This document shows positions 56,954 through 64,000 of a stretch of 64,000 bases of DNA, one piece after another. The position numbers were made by a program, and so were the translations under genes. The stretch lies in NCBI RefSeq assembly GCF_018383585.1, contig NZ_JAHAMK010000001.1, positions 186,001 through 250,000 of the forward strand, given 5' to 3'. This DNA comes from Microvirga sp. 3-52 (GTDB lineage: Bacteria; Pseudomonadota; Alphaproteobacteria; Rhizobiales; Beijerinckiaceae). How positions within the stretch are numbered: the first letter of the stretch is position 1; each line of letters begins with the position of its first letter. The notes beneath the pieces were generated by a model that saw only the letters and a list, made by a program, of their open reading frames with translations, ran no database searches and had not been told where the DNA came from.

Positions 56954-57259
56954 ATGAGCAGGCGCCAGGCTATCGAAAGCGCGGTCCGCATTCTTGCCCC
57001 GCGCATTCCACGGCATGAATTCGAGGCCGTGGCCGATCACGCCATGGGCAGCCGGGGCCTGCACGGCGCTTCACCCGAGACGGCCGCCTGGCTGTCTCTG
57101 ACCGCCTACATCCGGCATAGGCTGACGGATTACGACGAACTTCTGGATGAGGGCTACGACGTGGAAAGCGCCCGCTTCTACGTGCTGGATGACATGAATG
57201 CCATTTTGGAGGAATGGGGCTCTCCGCGGCGGGTACAGGTTGAAGACGAATCCGAATAA
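56954..57259 (+). CDS. DUF2293-domain small protein
   Basis: 101 residues, 6 bases after thyA. The segment RRQAIESAVRILAPRIPRHEFEAVADHAMGSRGLHGASPETAAWLSLTAYIRHRLTDYDELL matches DUF2293, a short helical domain seen in bacterial and fungal proteins. Function unknown. Position suggests co-transcription with thyA and the GNAT-folA pair. Confidence 0.8.
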   Translation: MSRRQAIESAVRILAPRIPRHEFEAVADHAMGSRGLHGASPETAAWLSLTAYIRHRLTDYDELLDEGYDVESARFYVLDDMNAILEEWGSPRRVQVEDESE

Positions 57260-57296
57260 GCTCGACAGCAACGGTGACTTTCGACACAACGGCCGT

Positions 57297-57779
57297 ATGA
57301 GTCCTGTAATCCGCAAAGCCGAAGCAGGGGATGCTCCGGTTATCTTCAGTTTCATTCGCGAGCTCGCCGAATATGAGCGGCTGGCGCATGAGGTCGATGC
57401 GACCGAGACCGATATTGCCCGGGCCCTTTTCGGCGCCAATCCGCGGGTCTTCGCGGATATTGCCGAATGGGAGGGCCAACCTGTCGGCTTCGCCCTCTGG
57501 TTCTATAATTTCTCGACCTTCCGCGGGCGCCACGGGATCTACCTGGAAGACCTCTTCGTCAGGCCCACCTTCCGCTCCAAGGGAATCGGCAAGGCGCTGC
57601 TGCGGCATCTCGCCCGCCGCTGCGTCGATGAGGGCTTGCCTCGTCTCGAATGGTGGGTGCTCGACTGGAACGAACCGGCCCTGCGGGTCTACCGCTCCAT
57701 CGGCGCCGTTCCGATGGAGGAATGGACCGTGCAGCGCATGACGGGCGACGCTTTAAGACAACTGGCGGAGGAGCCATGA
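57297..57779 (+). CDS. GNAT-family N-acetyltransferase
   Basis: 160 residues from ATG 57297; the longer frame from 57198 is inside the DUF2293 gene. FVRPTFRSKGIGKALLRHLARRC is the acetyl-CoA pyrophosphate loop (R/QxxGxG/A), and IYLEDLFV the preceding strand. LEWWVLDWNEPALRVYRSIGAVPMEEW is the usual C-terminal part, resembling diamine-acetyltransferase-like GNATs. Substrate unknown. Overlaps folA by ATGA. Confidence 0.9.
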   Translation: MSPVIRKAEAGDAPVIFSFIRELAEYERLAHEVDATETDIARALFGANPRVFADIAEWEGQPVGFALWFYNFSTFRGRHGIYLEDLFVRPTFRSKGIGKALLRHLARRCVDEGLPRLEWWVLDWNEPALRVYRSIGAVPMEEWTVQRMTGDALRQLAEEP

Positions 57780-58288
57780 CCATCCCTCTCATCCTCGTCG
57801 TGGCGGTCGCCGAGAACGGCGTCATCGGGCGGGACAACCAACTCCTCTGGCGCATCAAGACTGATCTCGGACGCTTTCGCAGGCTCACCATGGGCAAGCC
57901 GATGATCATGGGGCGTAAGACCTTCCAGTCCATCGGTAAGCCCCTGCCAGGCCGCGAGACGATCGTGCTGACCCGCGATGCCGGTTTCTCCGCCGAGGGC
58001 GTGCACGTGGTCCATACCTGGGAGGCGGCGGTCGCCAAGGGAGCGGAGCTCGCAGCCAAAATGGGGGCCGGTTCCGCCGCCGTTGCCGGGGGGGCGGAGA
58101 TCTACGCCCTGGCGCTGCCGCAGGTGCAGAGCATATTCCTGACAAAGGTTCAGGCTGCGCCGGAGGGCGATGCCGTCTTCCCGGATTTCGACCGGTCACA
58201 GTTCCGCGAGACGAGGCGGGAAGATCATCCGAAGAGTCCCGACGACGAGCATCCGTTTACCTTTATTGATCTTGAAAGGCGCCGCTGA
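57776..58288 (+). CDS. folA: dihydrofolate reductase
   Basis: NADPH-dependent reduction of dihydrofolate, the trimethoprim target. 170 residues from ATG 57776 inside the GNAT stop. VAVAENGVIGRDNQLLWRIKTDLGRFRRLTMGKPMIMGRKTFQSIGKPLPGRETIVLTR (about 8-66) has the folate and NADPH sites, and VAGGAEIYALAL the second nucleotide motif. The usual LPW is LLW here. Grouped with thyA for dTMP metabolism. Confidence 0.95.
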   Translation: MTIPLILVVAVAENGVIGRDNQLLWRIKTDLGRFRRLTMGKPMIMGRKTFQSIGKPLPGRETIVLTRDAGFSAEGVHVVHTWEAAVAKGAELAAKMGAGSAAVAGGAEIYALALPQVQSIFLTKVQAAPEGDAVFPDFDRSQFRETRREDHPKSPDDEHPFTFIDLERRR

Positions 58289-58423
58289 CCCTGTCCAAGG
58301 TTGACGAAGGCCTCTGCAATCCCCAATTCGCAGGCTTGACAGGCGGAATAGGCAACACCCACAACCGTCTTGGAATCTCAGCGGCTGTCCAGCCGGTCTT
58401 TAAAGAGTGAGGAAAGGCGTCCT

Positions 58424-59569
58424 ATGCCTTGGAGTAACCAAAGCGGCGGCGGTGGCCCGTGGGGTCAACGTGGCGGATCGGGAGGCGGCAAGAGCCCATG
58501 GGGTTCCGGCGGCTCGCAGGGGAACGGATCTCCCCCCGACCTTGAAGATATCCTGCGCCGCAGCCAGGATCGCCTGAAAGATTTCATTCCCGGCGGCTCC
58601 ATGGGGGGCAGGGGCCTGATCATCCTGGTTCTGGGCGTGATCGCCGTCTGGCTTCTCACCGGCTTCTATACGGTGCGGCCCAACGAGGTCGGCATCAACT
58701 TGATTTTCGGCCGCTATACGGGAACGTCGGGCGAGGGCCTGCGCTACAACCTGCCGTATCCGATCGGCCGGGTGATGAAGCCCAACGTCACCGCCCAGCA
58801 GCGGGTCGAGGTCGGCTACCGCTCCACGCCGACCGGCCAGGGTCGCGCCCGCGACGTGATCGAGGAAAGCCTGATGCTGACCGCCGACGAGAACATCGTC
58901 GACATCGATTTCGATGCGGTCTGGCAGATCAATCCCGCCCGTCCCCAGGATTACGTCTTCAATCTCCAGAACCCCGACGGCACCATCAAGTCGGTGGCCG
59001 AAAGCGCCATGCGCGAGGTCATCGGCCGGCGCAACATCCAGGCCATTCTGACCACCGAGCAGGCCAGCGTCGCCCAGGAAGTGCGCCAGATCATGCAGGA
59101 GGCCCTGGATGCCTATGGCGCCGGCGTCCTGATCAATGTGGTCCAGCTCCAGGCCGTCCAACCTCCCTCTGAGGTCCGGCAAGCCTTCTTCGATGTGAAC
59201 GCCGCCCAGCAGGATGCGGTGCGTGTCCAGAACGAGGCCGGCGCCTTCGCCAGCCGCGTCGTTCCCGAAGCCCGAGGCGAGGCTGCCCGCACGGTGCAGC
59301 AGGCGGAGGCCTACCGGGAGCAGTCGGTCGCCGATGCGACCGGTCAGGCGGCCCGTTTCAGCCAGGTCTATGAGGAATACCGCAAGGCACCGGATGTGAG
59401 CCGCGAGCGCATCTTCCTCGAGACGATGGAACGCGTCTACGGCGGTGTCGACAAGATCATCGTTGACCAGAACGGCCAGGGCGTCGTGCCCTTCCTGCCT
59501 CTCACTCAGCAACCCCAGCGCCCGCAGCCGCAGGGCAATGCCGCCAACCCGCAGGGAGCCACGCGATGA
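58424..59569 (+). CDS. hflK: HflK, SPFH/stomatin-family protease modulator
   Basis: Inner-membrane partner of HflC that encloses and modulates FtsH. 381 residues from ATG 58424, with GAGGAAAGGCG upstream. N-terminal Gly/Ser-rich cytoplasmic tail (about 1-60), one transmembrane segment at about 63-82, then the periplasmic SPFH domain (FYTVRPNEVGINLIFGRY, LMLTADENIVDIDFDAVWQI) and a coiled-coil region with NEAGAFASRVVPEARGEAARTVQQAEAYREQ. Pro/Gln-rich tail. Overlaps hflC by ATGA. Confidence 0.95.
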   Translation: MPWSNQSGGGGPWGQRGGSGGGKSPWGSGGSQGNGSPPDLEDILRRSQDRLKDFIPGGSMGGRGLIILVLGVIAVWLLTGFYTVRPNEVGINLIFGRYTGTSGEGLRYNLPYPIGRVMKPNVTAQQRVEVGYRSTPTGQGRARDVIEESLMLTADENIVDIDFDAVWQINPARPQDYVFNLQNPDGTIKSVAESAMREVIGRRNIQAILTTEQASVAQEVRQIMQEALDAYGAGVLINVVQLQAVQPPSEVRQAFFDVNAAQQDAVRVQNEAGAFASRVVPEARGEAARTVQQAEAYREQSVADATGQAARFSQVYEEYRKAPDVSRERIFLETMERVYGGVDKIIVDQNGQGVVPFLPLTQQPQRPQPQGNAANPQGATR

Positions 59570-60498
59570 ACGGTTCGACTCTTCGCACGGTGATCCTGAT
59601 TGCTCTGGCTCTGGCCGCCATCGTTCTCTACAGCTCGATCTTCATCGTGCAGCAGACCCAGTATGCGCTGGTGCTGCGCTTCGGCGCAGTGCAATCCGCC
59701 ATCTCGGAGCCAGGGCTGAAGTTCAAGCTGCCGCTGGTCGACACCGTGACCTATTTCGAGAAGCGCGTGCTCGATCTCGATCTGCCGGTTCAGACCCTTC
59801 TGTCGGCAGACCGGCAGAACCTGGAGGTCGATGCCTTCACGCGCTATCGCATCATCGATCCGCTGCGGTTCTATCAGGCCGTCGGCAATATCGCTCTGGC
59901 CAACCAGCGCCTGCAGAGCTTCACGAACTCGGCCATGCGCAACATCCTGGCAAGCGCCTCGCGCGATGCGATCGTCCGGACCGAGCGCGCAGATCTGATG
60001 AACCGCATCCAGGTTGACGTGAACCGGCAGGCGGCAAGCCTGGGCATCGAGATGATCGACGTGCGCCTCACCCGCGTCGACCTGCCTGCGGCCAATAGTC
60101 AGGCCGTCTACCAGCGCATGCGCACCGAGCGTGAGCGCGAGGCGGCGGATCTTCGTGCCAACGGTCAGCAGCAGGCACAGACCATCCGTGCCAAGGCCGA
60201 ACGCGAGGCTACGATTATCCGAGCCGAGGCCAATCAGCAGGCCGAGAAACTGCGCGGTGAGGGCGACGCAAACCGAAACCGCATCCTGGCAGAGGCTTTC
60301 GGGCAGGATCCGGAGTTCTTCTCCTTCTATCGCTCGATGCAGGCTTATGAAGCAGGCCTCAAGGGAGGGGAGACCCGCCTCGTGTTGAGTCCGGATTCCG
60401 ACTTCTTCCGCTATTTCAACGACCCCACGGGTCAACGGGGCCGCGGAGGTGCCACCCAGCCCACTCCAGCGCCGGCTCAGCCGGCTCCAGCCCAATAA
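59566..60498 (+). CDS. hflC: HflC, SPFH-family partner of HflK
   Basis: 310 residues with an N-terminal transmembrane segment (about 6-28), the SPFH domain (QQTQYALVLRFGAVQSAISEPGLKFKLP, LLSADRQNLEVDAFTRYRI), a coiled coil rich in AEREA/QQAQT repeats, and DPEFFSFYRSMQAYEAGL near the end. Ends in Pro/Ala/Gln, as often in alphaproteobacteria. Forms the HflKC cage around FtsH. Confidence 0.95.
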   Translation: MNGSTLRTVILIALALAAIVLYSSIFIVQQTQYALVLRFGAVQSAISEPGLKFKLPLVDTVTYFEKRVLDLDLPVQTLLSADRQNLEVDAFTRYRIIDPLRFYQAVGNIALANQRLQSFTNSAMRNILASASRDAIVRTERADLMNRIQVDVNRQAASLGIEMIDVRLTRVDLPAANSQAVYQRMRTEREREAADLRANGQQQAQTIRAKAEREATIIRAEANQQAEKLRGEGDANRNRILAEAFGQDPEFFSFYRSMQAYEAGLKGGETRLVLSPDSDFFRYFNDPTGQRGRGGATQPTPAPAQPAPAQ

Positions 60499-60505
60499 GG
60501 CCCTG

Positions 60506-60697
60506 ATGTTGGACTTGATTGCAGCCCTCGGCCTCGCTCTTGCGGTCGAGGGCATCCTGTTTGCGGCCTTCCCGGACGGTATGCGCCGGGCCATGTACGA
60601 GGCGGCCCACAGCCCGAGCGATCAAATGCGGATCGTCGGCATCATCTCTGCCGTCATCGGCCTCGGAGTGATCTGGCTGGTGCGGCAGTTCGGCTAG
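60506..60697 (+). CDS. DUF2065 small membrane protein
   Basis: 63 residues, 7 bases after hflC. Two hydrophobic helices (LDLIAALGLALAVEGILFAAFP and MRIVGIISAVIGLGVIWLVRQFG) match DUF2065 (YjeT-like), a family commonly placed between hflC and a DegP-type gene. Function unknown; likely inner membrane. Starts at ATG 60506. Confidence 0.85.
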   Translation: MLDLIAALGLALAVEGILFAAFPDGMRRAMYEAAHSPSDQMRIVGIISAVIGLGVIWLVRQFG

Positions 60698-60819
60698 AGC
60701 CCCGGACCGGATTTTCGGCGCGGCACGCCAGGGCGCGGTCCAGCTTCCGCCGCAATATCCGCTTGAATGGCGGGGCCGAGTACCAATCTATATGCCTATT
60801 CTCCGAGAGAGGGTTTTCG

Positions 60820-62334
60820 ATGAACACAGCCACGAATGCGCTGGCGCCTTCCAAGACGGCACTGCCCCAGCGTCCCCTGCGCCGGCTGGCCGCGTCCTGC
60901 TTCGCGGTCTTCGCCATTGTTGCAACGGCCGCTATGCCGCTGCCGGTCTATGCCCGTTCGGCGCCCGAATCCTTCGCCGATCTGGCCGACGAGGTCACAG
61001 GCGCCGTGGTGAACATTTCGGCCTCGACCACGGTCGAAACCCGCAACCGGACCCTGCCGCAGCTGCCGCCGGGAACCCCGTTCGAGGATCTCTTCGAAGA
61101 GTTCTTCAATCGTCGCGGTCAAGGCGGCAACGGCGAGAACAGCCCCTCGCGGCCGCGCAGCTCGAACTCTCTCGGCTCCGGTTTCGTGATTGATCCGTCG
61201 GGGATCGTGGTGACGAACAATCACGTGATCGGCGATGCCAACGACATCAGCGTGATCTTCCCTGACGGCACTCGCCTGAAGGCCGAGATTGTCGGCAAGG
61301 ACTCCAAGGTGGACCTGGCCGTGCTGAAGGTGAAGACGGACAAGCCGCTCAAGGCAGTCAAGTTCGGCGATTCCGATTCCATCCGTCCGGGCGACTGGGT
61401 GATGGCCATCGGCAACCCCTTCGGCCTCGGCGGTTCCGTGACCGCAGGCATCGTGTCGGCCCGCGGCCGAAACATCGAATCCGGCCCCTACGACAACTAC
61501 ATCCAGACCGACGCCTCCATCAACAAGGGCAATTCCGGCGGTCCGCTCTTCAACATGAACGGCGAGGTCATCGGCATCAACACGGCCATTCTCTCGCCCA
61601 CAGGCGGCTCGGTTGGCATCGGCTTTGCGGTTCCCGCTTCCACGGCCGTGCCGATCATCGACCAGCTGCGTCAGTTCGGCGAGACCCGGCGCGGGTGGCT
61701 CGGGGTGCGCATCCAGAATGTGGATGATGCGACTGCCGAAGCCCTGAGCCTTGGTACGGCGCGCGGCGCCCTGATCGCCGGCATCGACGAGAAAGGTCCT
61801 GCCAAGCCGGCCGGCCTCGAAGTCGGTGACGTGATCGTTCGCTTCGATGGCAAGGAGGTCAAGGATTCCCGCGACCTGCCGCGCATCGTGGCGTCGAGCC
61901 CGGTCGGCAAGGCCGTCGATGTGGCCATCGTCCGCAAGGGACAGGAGATGACCAGGCAGGTCACCCTGGGCCGGCTCGAAGACACCGAGAAGCAGGCGAG
62001 CCTGCAGCAGCCCTCGACCGAGCCGCCGACTGCGACCCGTCAGGCACTCGGCCTCAACATGTCCGGCATGACGGACGAGTTGCGCCGTCGCTTCAGCCTG
62101 AAGGACGATCTGAAGGGTGTCGTCATCACCCGTGTCGACCCGAACTCGTCGGCTTCCGACAAACGGATCCAGGCCGGAGAGGTCATTGTCGAAGTCAATC
62201 AGGAACCGGTCGCGAACCCGGCCGATGTGACCAAGAAGATCGATGATCTCAAGGCCCAGGGCCGCAAGTCGGCGCTGCTCCTAGTGGCGAATGCGCAAGG
62301 CGAGGTGCGCTTCGTGGCCCTATCGATCGAGTAA
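60820..62334 (+). CDS. DegP/DegQ (HtrA)-family periplasmic serine protease
   Basis: Envelope quality-control protease and chaperone. 504 residues from ATG 60820. A signal peptide lies at about 20-50 (ending PVYARS). Catalytic triad H135 (VVTNNHVIGDA), D165 (SKVDLAVLKV) and S239 (NKGNSGGPLF). Two PDZ domains follow: about 280-370 (RRGWLGVRIQ) and about 400-500 (GLNMSGMTDELRRRFSLKDDLKGVVITRV). Sits after hflKC and DUF2065, which fits an envelope-proteolysis theme. Named Do/DegP-type; DegP versus MucD is not distinguished. Confidence 0.95.
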   Translation: MNTATNALAPSKTALPQRPLRRLAASCFAVFAIVATAAMPLPVYARSAPESFADLADEVTGAVVNISASTTVETRNRTLPQLPPGTPFEDLFEEFFNRRGQGGNGENSPSRPRSSNSLGSGFVIDPSGIVVTNNHVIGDANDISVIFPDGTRLKAEIVGKDSKVDLAVLKVKTDKPLKAVKFGDSDSIRPGDWVMAIGNPFGLGGSVTAGIVSARGRNIESGPYDNYIQTDASINKGNSGGPLFNMNGEVIGINTAILSPTGGSVGIGFAVPASTAVPIIDQLRQFGETRRGWLGVRIQNVDDATAEALSLGTARGALIAGIDEKGPAKPAGLEVGDVIVRFDGKEVKDSRDLPRIVASSPVGKAVDVAIVRKGQEMTRQVTLGRLEDTEKQASLQQPSTEPPTATRQALGLNMSGMTDELRRRFSLKDDLKGVVITRVDPNSSASDKRIQAGEVIVEVNQEPVANPADVTKKIDDLKAQGRKSALLLVANAQGEVRFVALSIE

Positions 62335-62355
62335 GCGATCCAGCCGGGAATTCGG

Positions 62356-62386
62356 AGGGCGGTCCTTGGGGCCGCCCTTTCTGTTT
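62356..62386 (+). terminator. intrinsic terminator after the DegP-type gene
   Basis: A 9-bp stem, AGGGCGGTC (62356-62364) with GGCCGCCCT (62370-62378), a 5-base loop and TTCTGTTT after it, 22 bases past the stop codon. Strong candidate. Confidence 0.8.
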
Positions 62387-62510
62387 GACCGCATCGTTCT
62401 TTATTAAGAACAATTTGGTTGACATAAAGGTCAACTTTGGGGGATGGAAGAGTGATGTCTTTCCCTGAACCGCAGGCTCCGACCGAGCCTATTGCGAACG
62501 ATCAGAGCTC

Positions 62511-64000
62511 ATGACCCAACCTGTTTTCCCCGTTCCTGCCGCCCTGAAATCGACAGCCCATGTGGATGCGCAGGCCTATCAGGATCTCTACCGACGCTCC
62601 ATTGACGATCCGGAGGACTTCTGGCGCGAACAGGCTCAGATCCTGGATTGGGTGAAGCCCTTCACGAGGGTGAAAAGCACGCATTATTCGCCCGATGACG
62701 TGACCATCGAATGGTTCGCCGACGGAACGCTGAACGCGTCCTTCAACTGTCTCGACCGTCATGCTCGCACCCGGGGCGACGATGCCGCGATATTGTGGGA
62801 AGGCGACACGCCCAGCGACGCCCGGACGGTCACATGGAGCGGCCTGCAGCAGGAGGTCTCGCGCCTTGCCAATGCCCTGAAGAAGCTCGGGGTCAGGAAG
62901 GGCGATTTCGTCAGCGTGTATCTGCCGGTCGTGCCGGAGGCCATTGCCGCCATGCTGGCCTGCGCCCGGATCGGCGCGGTGCATTCGGTGGTCTTCAGCG
63001 GGTTCTCGGCGGAGGCTCTTGCGGGCCGCATCGAGGATTGCCGCTCGCGGGTGCTGATCACGGCGGATGAGGGCCTGAGGGCCGGCAAGCATGTCCCGCT
63101 CAAGGAGAACGCGGATTCGGCGCTCGAAAACCTTCCCTTCGTCGAGCACGTGCTCGTCGTGCGCCGCACGGGCCGCGGCGTTCCCATGACGGCGGGCCGC
63201 GACCGCTGGTACGACGAGGCTCTGGCCGAAGTCCCGGCCGAATGCGACCCCTTCGAGGTCGGCGCCGAGGATCCGCTCTTCGTGCTCTATACCTCGGGCT
63301 CCACGGGCAAGCCGAAGGGAATGCTGCACACCACCGGGGGCTACCTCGTCCATGCGGCAGCGAGTTTCAGGGCGATGTTCGATTACCACCCGGGCGACAT
63401 CCACTTCTGCACGGCGGATGTGGGCTGGGTGACGGCCCATACCTACCTGATCTACGGGCCGCTGGCGAACGGCGCCACCATCGTGCTGTTCGAGGGCGTG
63501 CCGACCTGGCCCGACGTCTCGCGCTGGTGGCAGATCATCGAGACCTACAAGGTCAACATCTTCTACACCGCGCCGACCGCCATCCGCTCATTGATGCGCG
63601 ATGGGGAGGGGCCGGTGCGCAAGCACGACCTGTCGTCCCTGCGGATCCTGGGATCCGTGGGCGAGCCGATCAATCCGGAGGCCTGGCTCTGGTATCACGA
63701 GGTCGTCGGGGGAGGCCGGTGCCCGATCATCGATACCTACTGGCAGACGGAGACCGGCGCCGTTCTCCTGTGCCCGCTGCCCGGCGCCATGGACCTGAAG
63801 CCGGGCTCGGCGACGAAGCCGTTCTTCGGCGTTCGGCCCGCTCTGCTCAACGGTGACGGGACCACCGTCGAGGGCGAGGGGACAGGAAATCTCTGCTTCT
63901 CCGATTCATGGCCCGGGCAGGCGCGCACGATCCTGGGTGATCGCGAGCGGTTCCTGAAAACCTATTTCAGCACGTTCCCGGGTTACTACTTCACCGGCGA
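62511..64000 (+). CDS. acs: acetyl-CoA synthetase (3' end cut by window)
   Basis: AMP-forming ligase that makes acetyl-CoA from acetate, ATP and CoA. Starts at ATG 62511 and stays open for 496 codons to the window end; the full enzyme is about 650 residues, so the CoA-side C-terminal domain is mostly missing. ACAS N-terminal FNCLDRHARTRGDDAAILWEGD, VVFSGFSAEALAGRIEDCRSRVLITADEG, the P-loop LYTSGSTGKPKGMLHTTGGYLVH (about 260-282), and DTYWQTETGAVLLCPLPG (about 409-426). Preceded by an inverted repeat GTTGAC/GTCAAC at 62418-62435, a possible operator. Confidence 0.95.
   Translation, partial: MTQPVFPVPAALKSTAHVDAQAYQDLYRRSIDDPEDFWREQAQILDWVKPFTRVKSTHYSPDDVTIEWFADGTLNASFNCLDRHARTRGDDAAILWEGDTPSDARTVTWSGLQQEVSRLANALKKLGVRKGDFVSVYLPVVPEAIAAMLACARIGAVHSVVFSGFSAEALAGRIEDCRSRVLITADEGLRAGKHVPLKENADSALENLPFVEHVLVVRRTGRGVPMTAGRDRWYDEALAEVPAECDPFEVGAEDPLFVLYTSGSTGKPKGMLHTTGGYLVHAAASFRAMFDYHPGDIHFCTADVGWVTAHTYLIYGPLANGATIVLFEGVPTWPDVSRWWQIIETYKVNIFYTAPTAIRSLMRDGEGPVRKHDLSSLRILGSVGEPINPEAWLWYHEVVGGGRCPIIDTYWQTETGAVLLCPLPGAMDLKPGSATKPFFGVRPALLNGDGTTVEGEGTGNLCFSDSWPGQARTILGDRERFLKTYFSTFPGYYFTG

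Overview
The window is chromosomal DNA from an alphaproteobacterium, most likely of the order Hyphomicrobiales (Rhizobiales), possibly a Methylobacteriaceae/Microvirga-like genome. That placement is an inference. It rests on uniformly high GC, a circularly permuted two-piece tmRNA gene with tag ANDNYAPVAVAA next to an alphaproteobacterial-type sspB, DUF4169, DUF2293 and DUF2065 genes, a FtsZ with a very long C-terminal extension, and a CtrA-type TTAA-N7-TTAA box. No phage, transposase or CRISPR array was found. Nearly all of the window is housekeeping sequence.

Layout. 1-2.9 kb holds a cut-off AmpD-type amidase, a TerB/J-domain protein and a glycine-zipper lipoprotein on the minus strand, then a lytic transglycosylase-like protein on the plus strand. 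2.97-3.35 kb is the RNase P RNA gene. 3.5-22.6 kb is a complete dcw (division and cell wall) cluster on the plus strand: mraZ-rsmH-ftsL-ftsI-murE-murF-mraY-murD-ftsW-murG-murC-murB-ddl-ftsQ-ftsA-ftsZ. Most junctions are ATGA/GTGA/TGATG stop-start overlaps. It is preceded by a four-copy, 10-bp-phased MraZ-type operator and closed by a strong hairpin terminator. lpxC, bamD and recN follow.

26.5-31.3 kb is a small accessory island between recN and ligA. It holds a minus-strand set of DUF1428, double-VOC, GST and frameshifted DUF899 genes, read divergently from a marR-type regulator with a perfect palindrome in its promoter. Beside it is about 1.3 kb of non-coding DNA with dispersed palindromic repeats and a dienelactone-hydrolase remnant. 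31.3-47.5 kb carries ligA, an AraC regulator with azlCD, an aminopeptidase P, prmA, an SDR, cyclopropane-fatty-acid synthase divergent from a manganese catalase, a UvrD/PcrA helicase, a thioesterase and an FAD-linked D-lactate/glycolate-type dehydrogenase. 47.5-55.4 kb carries a large AsmA-like protein, RHH and DUF4169 small proteins, fumC, a cytochrome P450, and the ssrA-sspB pair. 56.1-64 kb carries thyA, DUF2293, a GNAT, folA, hflK-hflC, DUF2065, a DegP-type protease and a cut-off acetyl-CoA synthetase.

How genes fit together. The dcw genes form one coupled unit for peptidoglycan precursor synthesis and septation, with lpxC and bamD adding outer-membrane biogenesis. ssrA, sspB, hflKC and degP form a protein quality-control theme. 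thyA and folA are paired for dTMP synthesis and folate recycling. The most unusual features are the split tmRNA beside its own adaptor gene, a palindromic repeat read in frame inside ftsI, and the minus-strand orientation of the MraZ operator. No clearly new multi-gene defence or metabolic system was found.
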